From Zoogloea sp. (lineage in GTDB: Bacteria; Pseudomonadota; Gammaproteobacteria; Burkholderiales; Rhodocyclaceae): DNA of 38,500 nt. How positions within the stretch are numbered: the first letter of the stretch is position 1; each line of letters starts with the position of its first letter. Location of the stretch: the NCBI RefSeq assembly GCF_028693495.1, contig NZ_JAQUVG010000021.1:1-38500 (forward strand). Reading direction: 5' to 3'. This document shows, one piece after another, positions 34,855-38,500 of this stretch. Both the position numbers and the translations under genes were made by a program. The notes beneath the pieces are model-generated. The model saw only the letters and a program-made list of their open reading frames with translations, was not told the origin of the DNA and did not search any database.

Positions 34855-36554
34855 GGGTGCAGGCGCCCGCTCAGGTCCACCACCCGGCTCAGCTCTTCCA
34901 GTGAGGTGATTCCCGCCAGCACCAGCCGGCTTCCGTCTTCCGCCAGAGGCCGGAAGCCTTTCTGGCGTGCGCAGTTCTGGATTTCCCTGTGGGTGGCATG
35001 TCGGGCGACCAGCTCTTCCAGGTCTTCGTCGAAGCGCAGCAGCTCCATGATGGCCAGTCGCCCCCGGTAGCCTTGATGCTCACAGGCCGGACAGCCTTTG
35101 GCGTGGGGCAGGAGGGGACGTTCTGCGGAAGGGTCGAGACCCAGCAGGCGCAGTTCGTACTCTTCGGCAGGGTGCATTTCCAGGCAGTGCTGACACAGGC
35201 GTCTGAGAAGGCGTTGGGCCAGGATGCCGATGAGGTTGCCGGACAGGATCTCTGCCGGCACGCCCAGTTCCCGCAGGCGGGGCAGGGCACCGAGGGCTGA
35301 GCTGGTATGCAGGGTGGAGTAGACCTGGTGCCCAGTCATCGCTGCCTGGAAGGCCATGCGCGCTGTATCTCCGTCGCGGATTTCGCCAACGAGGATGACG
35401 TCCGGATCCTGACGCAGCATGGAACGGACCCCATTGGCAAAATCCAGTCGGGCGGCGTCTGCCACGGTGGTCTGACGGATCTGGGGCATCGGGTACTCCA
35501 CCGGATCCTCGAGGGTCATGATGTTGATGGTCTCGGCATTGATATGGCCGAGCATCGAATAAAGCGTGGTGGTCTTGCCGCTGCCAGTGGGGCCGGTCAC
35601 CAGGATCAGCCCTTCGGGGCGGGCGATCATCAGCTTCAGGGTGTCAAGGTGGGTATCGCTGAGACCGAGTCCATGGAGCGGGACAATCCCCTTTTGGCGG
35701 TCGAGAATCCTCAGGACGATGTTTTCCCCGTGGATGGTGGGCTGGGTGGCGATCCTGAAGTCCACCGGCCTGCCACTGATCTGAAGCGAGATTCGTCCAT
35801 CCTGGGGAGCACGGGTTTCAGCGATATTGAGCCCAGCCATGACCTTGAGGCGCACGGCCATGGCGGGCCAGCAGGACTGGTGCAGGGCGCGGATCTGGCG
35901 GAGCAGGCCATCTAGCCGGTACCGGATTCGCAGGAAGGCAGATTCCGGTTCGAAGTGGATGTCTGAAGCGCTCCGGCGCACCGCATCGGCGAGCAGCGCG
36001 TCGATCAGGCGGACCACCGGTTGGGCGTAGTGCTCCCCCGGGTGCAAGAAAGGGGATGGTTCGGCAACTCCGGTCTCGATCTCCCGCAGGATGCCGTCGA
36101 TGGACAGCTCATGGCCGTAGAACCGGTCGATGGCCTGGTCGATTTCCGAATCGCCGGCCAGCCGGAGTTCAATCCCGGTGTCTGCCGGGAGGAGGGCTCG
36201 CAGGTGATCCTGAACGCTGACCGTGTCGCTGTGAGCTGCGGCGAGAATCAGGCGGCGATTACGATCGTCGTGGCTGATGGGGAGCAGCCGCAGGCGCCGT
36301 GCCTGGTCCCGATGCAGCAGGGCAAGGGCGGCCTGGTCTGGAATCAGGCTGGTCAGATCGACGCTCTGGCAGGCCAGTGCGTGGGCGAGTGCGTCCCGCA
36401 GGGCGGTTTCTGAGACAAACCCCAGCAGCACGAGCTGGCGGCCCAGGGCCTCGCCGCTCCGGGCCTGCTCCCGCAGGGCGATGTGCAGTTGATCGGCGCT
36501 GATGAGGCCTCTTTGCCGCAGGCTCTCCCCGATCGGGGGGCGAGGGAGGGTCAT
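34851..36554 (-). CDS. GspE/PilB/MshE-family assembly ATPase
   Basis: 567 residues. An MshEN-type N-terminal domain (about 7-140) is followed by the ATPase core with Walker A GPTGSGKT (321-328), an Asp box (LEDPVEYPMPQIRQTT), Walker B in ILVGEIRDGDTARMA and a His box (TLHTSSA). A zinc site of two CxxC pairs (CQHC and CPAC) lies in the C-terminal third, as in GspE and PilB. It powers pilin or pseudopilin polymerisation. MshEN binds c-di-GMP in the MSHA ATPase, but key arginines are replaced here. The start overlaps the TPR gene stop (ATGA). Confidence 0.95.
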   Translation of the reverse strand: MTLPRPPIGESLRQRGLISADQLHIALREQARSGEALGRQLVLLGFVSETALRDALAHALACQSVDLTSLIPDQAALALLHRDQARRLRLLPISHDDRNRRLILAAAHSDTVSVQDHLRALLPADTGIELRLAGDSEIDQAIDRFYGHELSIDGILREIETGVAEPSPFLHPGEHYAQPVVRLIDALLADAVRRSASDIHFEPESAFLRIRYRLDGLLRQIRALHQSCWPAMAVRLKVMAGLNIAETRAPQDGRISLQISGRPVDFRIATQPTIHGENIVLRILDRQKGIVPLHGLGLSDTHLDTLKLMIARPEGLILVTGPTGSGKTTTLYSMLGHINAETINIMTLEDPVEYPMPQIRQTTVADAARLDFANGVRSMLRQDPDVILVGEIRDGDTARMAFQAAMTGHQVYSTLHTSSALGALPRLRELGVPAEILSGNLIGILAQRLLRRLCQHCLEMHPAEEYELRLLGLDPSAERPLLPHAKGCPACEHQGYRGRLAIMELLRFDEDLEELVARHATHREIQNCARQKGFRPLAEDGSRLVLAGITSLEELSRVVDLSGRLHP

Positions 36555-37669
36555 GGGCGTGCCTCGTGGGGGAGCAGCTGCGTCAGGCGGGCCCGGGCGA
36601 GGGCCGGGTCAAAGCGGGCGGGGTTCTGGAGGGCCTTTTCCAGGGCCTGTTGATACAACTGGACGGCACTTGCCGTCTGGCCCAGGTGATCGTGAGTGAC
36701 TGCCCGGTTATAGGTCAGATCCGGATCATCGGGGTAGCGGGCATGCAGTTCGTCGTACATCCTGCGTGCTTCACTCCAGCGCGCCTGCAGCGACAAGCTG
36801 TCGGCCAGGGTCGCCTCGGCAGCCGGGGCGTGACCGTGCCAGGAGAGGATTTCCCTCAGGGGCGTGTTTCCTCCGGCTGGAGTCAGGCGGTGCAGGCCAG
36901 CGTGGGCGGTCGGATCGAAGGGGGTGTGACGGAGGGCTTCCTGGAAATGCCGACGGGCTTGCTCCAGCTGCCCTCTGGCCAGGGCTGTCGCCCCTAGGCC
37001 GGTGGCTGCGGGCGAGGACGCGGGATCTAGCTCACGCCAGCGGGTGAAGAGCTGTTCGGCTGCCGGATAGTCGCCGCGTCGATAGGTCTCCAGAGCGTCT
37101 TCGGCAATGCCCTGGAGCGCCTTTTCGATCTGTGTCCTGCGTGTAGCAGGGAGGGGGGCTGGCTCGTCGGGGATGCGCAGGGGCGGATGTGTTGCTGATG
37201 CTGTTCTGTGCTCCAGGGAGCGCGGGGACTGTAGGGGCAGGGGGGGCAGGATCGGAGCGGGGTGTTCCGCCGTGCCGGAACTCGCCGGGGCTGACGCAGC
37301 GATCTGTGCTGGTGGGGTGAGGACCTGAGTGGGAGCTGGGTCTGTGAAGCTTGCAACCAGGGATTCCGCAAGAAGCAGGACCAGCAGGCCTGCTCCCGCC
37401 ACGGCAAGGAGGATGGACTGCTTTGTCCAGCGCTCAAGGAGAGGCCTGCGCAGCAGGGGCGGGCCCGCCTCTGGAGCGTGGGGCGGAGAATGCAGGGGTG
37501 AAGCCTGATCTGGCGGAAGAGGGGGAGAGTTGTTCCCTGAGGGCACTCCAGGTGCAGTCAGGGGTTCCAGGCTCAGGTCGCGCAGGAGCGAGGGGGCATC
37601 GTCGATGCTTCGGACAGTCCGGGGGGATAGGCCTTCGGATTTACGTACCACATCAAGCAGCAGGCTCAT
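36551..37669 (-). CDS. MshN-like TPR protein of the pilus/secretion operon
   Basis: 372 residues. The N-terminus MSLLLDVVRKSEG matches the short motif that opens MshN and GspB-like proteins. A cytoplasmic Pro-rich stretch leads to one transmembrane helix (about 85-107), a second Pro/Ala-rich linker (about 110-175), and TPR repeats (about 183-365; for example ALETYRRGDYPAAEQLF and GQTASAVQLYQQALEKAL). Such proteins help assemble the secretin or pilus in the periplasm. The gene overlaps the secretin stop and the ATPase start, both as ATGA. No mshM-like AAA ATPase lies between it and the secretin. Confidence 0.75.
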   Translation of the reverse strand: MSLLLDVVRKSEGLSPRTVRSIDDAPSLLRDLSLEPLTAPGVPSGNNSPPLPPDQASPLHSPPHAPEAGPPLLRRPLLERWTKQSILLAVAGAGLLVLLLAESLVASFTDPAPTQVLTPPAQIAASAPASSGTAEHPAPILPPLPLQSPRSLEHRTASATHPPLRIPDEPAPLPATRRTQIEKALQGIAEDALETYRRGDYPAAEQLFTRWRELDPASSPAATGLGATALARGQLEQARRHFQEALRHTPFDPTAHAGLHRLTPAGGNTPLREILSWHGHAPAAEATLADSLSLQARWSEARRMYDELHARYPDDPDLTYNRAVTHDHLGQTASAVQLYQQALEKALQNPARFDPALARARLTQLLPHEARP

Positions 37670-38500
37670 GGCCGGATCTCTTCTGGGGCGGGAGCTGGTT
37701 CAGGGGAAAGGCGTCCGGAGCGCGGCCTGTCCTTGAAAAAATCTGCACCTGGCAGATTGTCGCGCAGCCGGGGGGCCACGACATCCAGACGACTTTCCTT
37801 CACCACGATTGGGCGCAGGAAGATGACCAGTTCGGTTTTCTGAACTGAATTGTCGCGTTCGGTGAACAGCTCGCCCAGTATGGGCAGAGCCCCGAGGAGG
37901 GGCACGCGCCCGGTCTTGTAGTCCACGCGGTCTTCCATCAGCCCCCCCAGGATGGCTGTTTCCCCGTGGCCGATCCGAAGGATGGATTCGATTTCCCGGG
38001 TCCGGATTTGCGGGACGAGGTTGGCCACATTGGCAGGAATGCTGGGGTTGGGATCCCGACGAAAATCGGAAATGCTGGAAATCGTGGGGCGGATGTTGAG
38101 GATGATTTCGTCGTGTTCGCTGATCTGGGGTGTGACGGTCATCACGAGGCCAACCGAAACGGCTTGGGGGGTGGTGGTGACGGTGGTGAGGGCGCCGGCG
38201 TTGGTGGTCTGGGTCGTGTCGGCCTTGACGTTGAAGTAAACATACTCTTCAACCACCTTGAGCGCGGCAGTCTGGTTGTTCAGGACAGCCAGCTTTGGGC
38301 TGGAGAGGACTTTCACCGTTCCGAAGCTCTCCAGCAGCCTGACGGTTGTATCGATACCGTTGCTGCTCTGGTAGGCGAGGCTGAATGGGGTGATGGCGTT
38401 ACCGGCACTGGTGCCGAGACTGGGACTGGTAATCCCGTAGCGCGTCCCGCTGGGCAGCAGGCGGCTCCATTCGATACCCTGCTGATACGCATCTCCGAGG
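37666..38500 (-). CDS. Secretin (GspD/PilQ/MshL family), C-terminal part (partial)
   Basis: The frame stays open to the right edge, so the 5' end is missing; about 277 residues are visible. VKVLSSPKLAVLNNQTAALKV is the classic secretin strand block, followed by VGLVMTVTPQISEHDEIILN and the signature VPLLGALPILGELF with ELVIFLRPIVV. These form the outer-membrane gate ring. The short tail after the signature (about 45 residues, ending EPAPAPEEIRP) lacks an obvious pilotin-binding domain. A GTG at 38316 is inside the domain and is not a start. It is the most upstream gene of the operon in view. Confidence 0.93.
   Translation of the reverse strand, partial: LGDAYQQGIEWSRLLPSGTRYGITSPSLGTSAGNAITPFSLAYQSSNGIDTTVRLLESFGTVKVLSSPKLAVLNNQTAALKVVEEYVYFNVKADTTQTTNAGALTTVTTTPQAVSVGLVMTVTPQISEHDEIILNIRPTISSISDFRRDPNPSIPANVANLVPQIRTREIESILRIGHGETAILGGLMEDRVDYKTGRVPLLGALPILGELFTERDNSVQKTELVIFLRPIVVKESRLDVVAPRLRDNLPGADFFKDRPRSGRLSPEPAPAPEEIRP

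Noticed and set aside
38314-38316. GTG at 38316 as the start of a short secretin-like protein
   Set aside because: The frame continues upstream to the window edge with secretin-like sequence, and the GTG codes for a Val within a conserved beta strand.
1-38500. Mobile elements, integrases, toxin-antitoxin pairs, phage genes, tRNA or CRISPR arrays
   Set aside because: Looked for by reading and not found. Composition and gene order look like stable core chromosome throughout.

Overview
The window is a GC-rich, densely packed bacterial chromosome segment. Gene content and order point to a betaproteobacterium, most likely in or near the Rhodocyclales. The evidence is a complete division and cell wall (dcw) cluster that uses an MraZ-type start, a meso-DAP-type MurE, a PEP-CTERM surface protein with a sigma-54-type promoter, dciA next to secA, and a dsbC/ubiquinone-hydroxylase pair. 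The assignment to order is inference; no 16S gene is present.

Layout. Positions 1-130 hold the 3' end of mltA. Positions 199-2130 (minus) hold dsbC and a UbiH/UbiF/VisC-type flavin hydroxylase. Positions 2279-2722 hold a small unknown single-pass membrane protein, followed directly by the RNase P RNA gene (about 2763-3155). The dcw cluster runs from about 3417 to 20424: promoter and MraZ operator, mraZ, rsmH, ftsL, ftsI, murE, murF, mraY, murD, ftsW, murG, murC, ddl, ftsQ, ftsA, ftsZ and a strong terminator. Most junctions overlap by 4 bases, which suggests translational coupling. lpxC follows with a small membrane protein. dciA (minus) and secA (plus) then diverge. Next come an HDOD-GAF signalling protein, a PEP-CTERM exported protein with its own sigma-54-like promoter and terminator, two paralogous FtsX/MacB-type permeases, and argJ. 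The right end (31578-38500, minus) is an operon for a type IV pilus or type II secretion-like machine of MSHA type: secretin (cut by the window end), TPR protein, GspE/MshE ATPase, GspF-type platform protein, a PilM-PilN-like two-part protein and a PilO-like protein.

How it works together. The dcw block makes and polymerises the lipid-linked peptidoglycan precursor (MurC-F, Ddl, MraY, MurG, FtsW, FtsI) and builds the Z-ring (FtsZ, FtsA, FtsQ, FtsL). LpxC commits carbon to lipid A. SecA drives export, on which DsbC, MltA, the PEP-CTERM protein and the secretin depend. The MSHA-like genes supply an envelope-spanning pilus or secretion motor, but no pilin or prepilin peptidase is in view.

Most of the window is canonical. 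I do not see a clearly undescribed multi-gene system. The points most worth checking are the 10-bp-phased MraZ boxes over the mraZ promoter, the sigma-54 promoter and upstream palindrome before the PEP-CTERM gene, the perfect inverted repeat in the ftsZ leader, the permease pair without an ATPase, and the compact MSHA-like operon with a degenerate MshEN domain and a GspL-like PilM-PilN arrangement.
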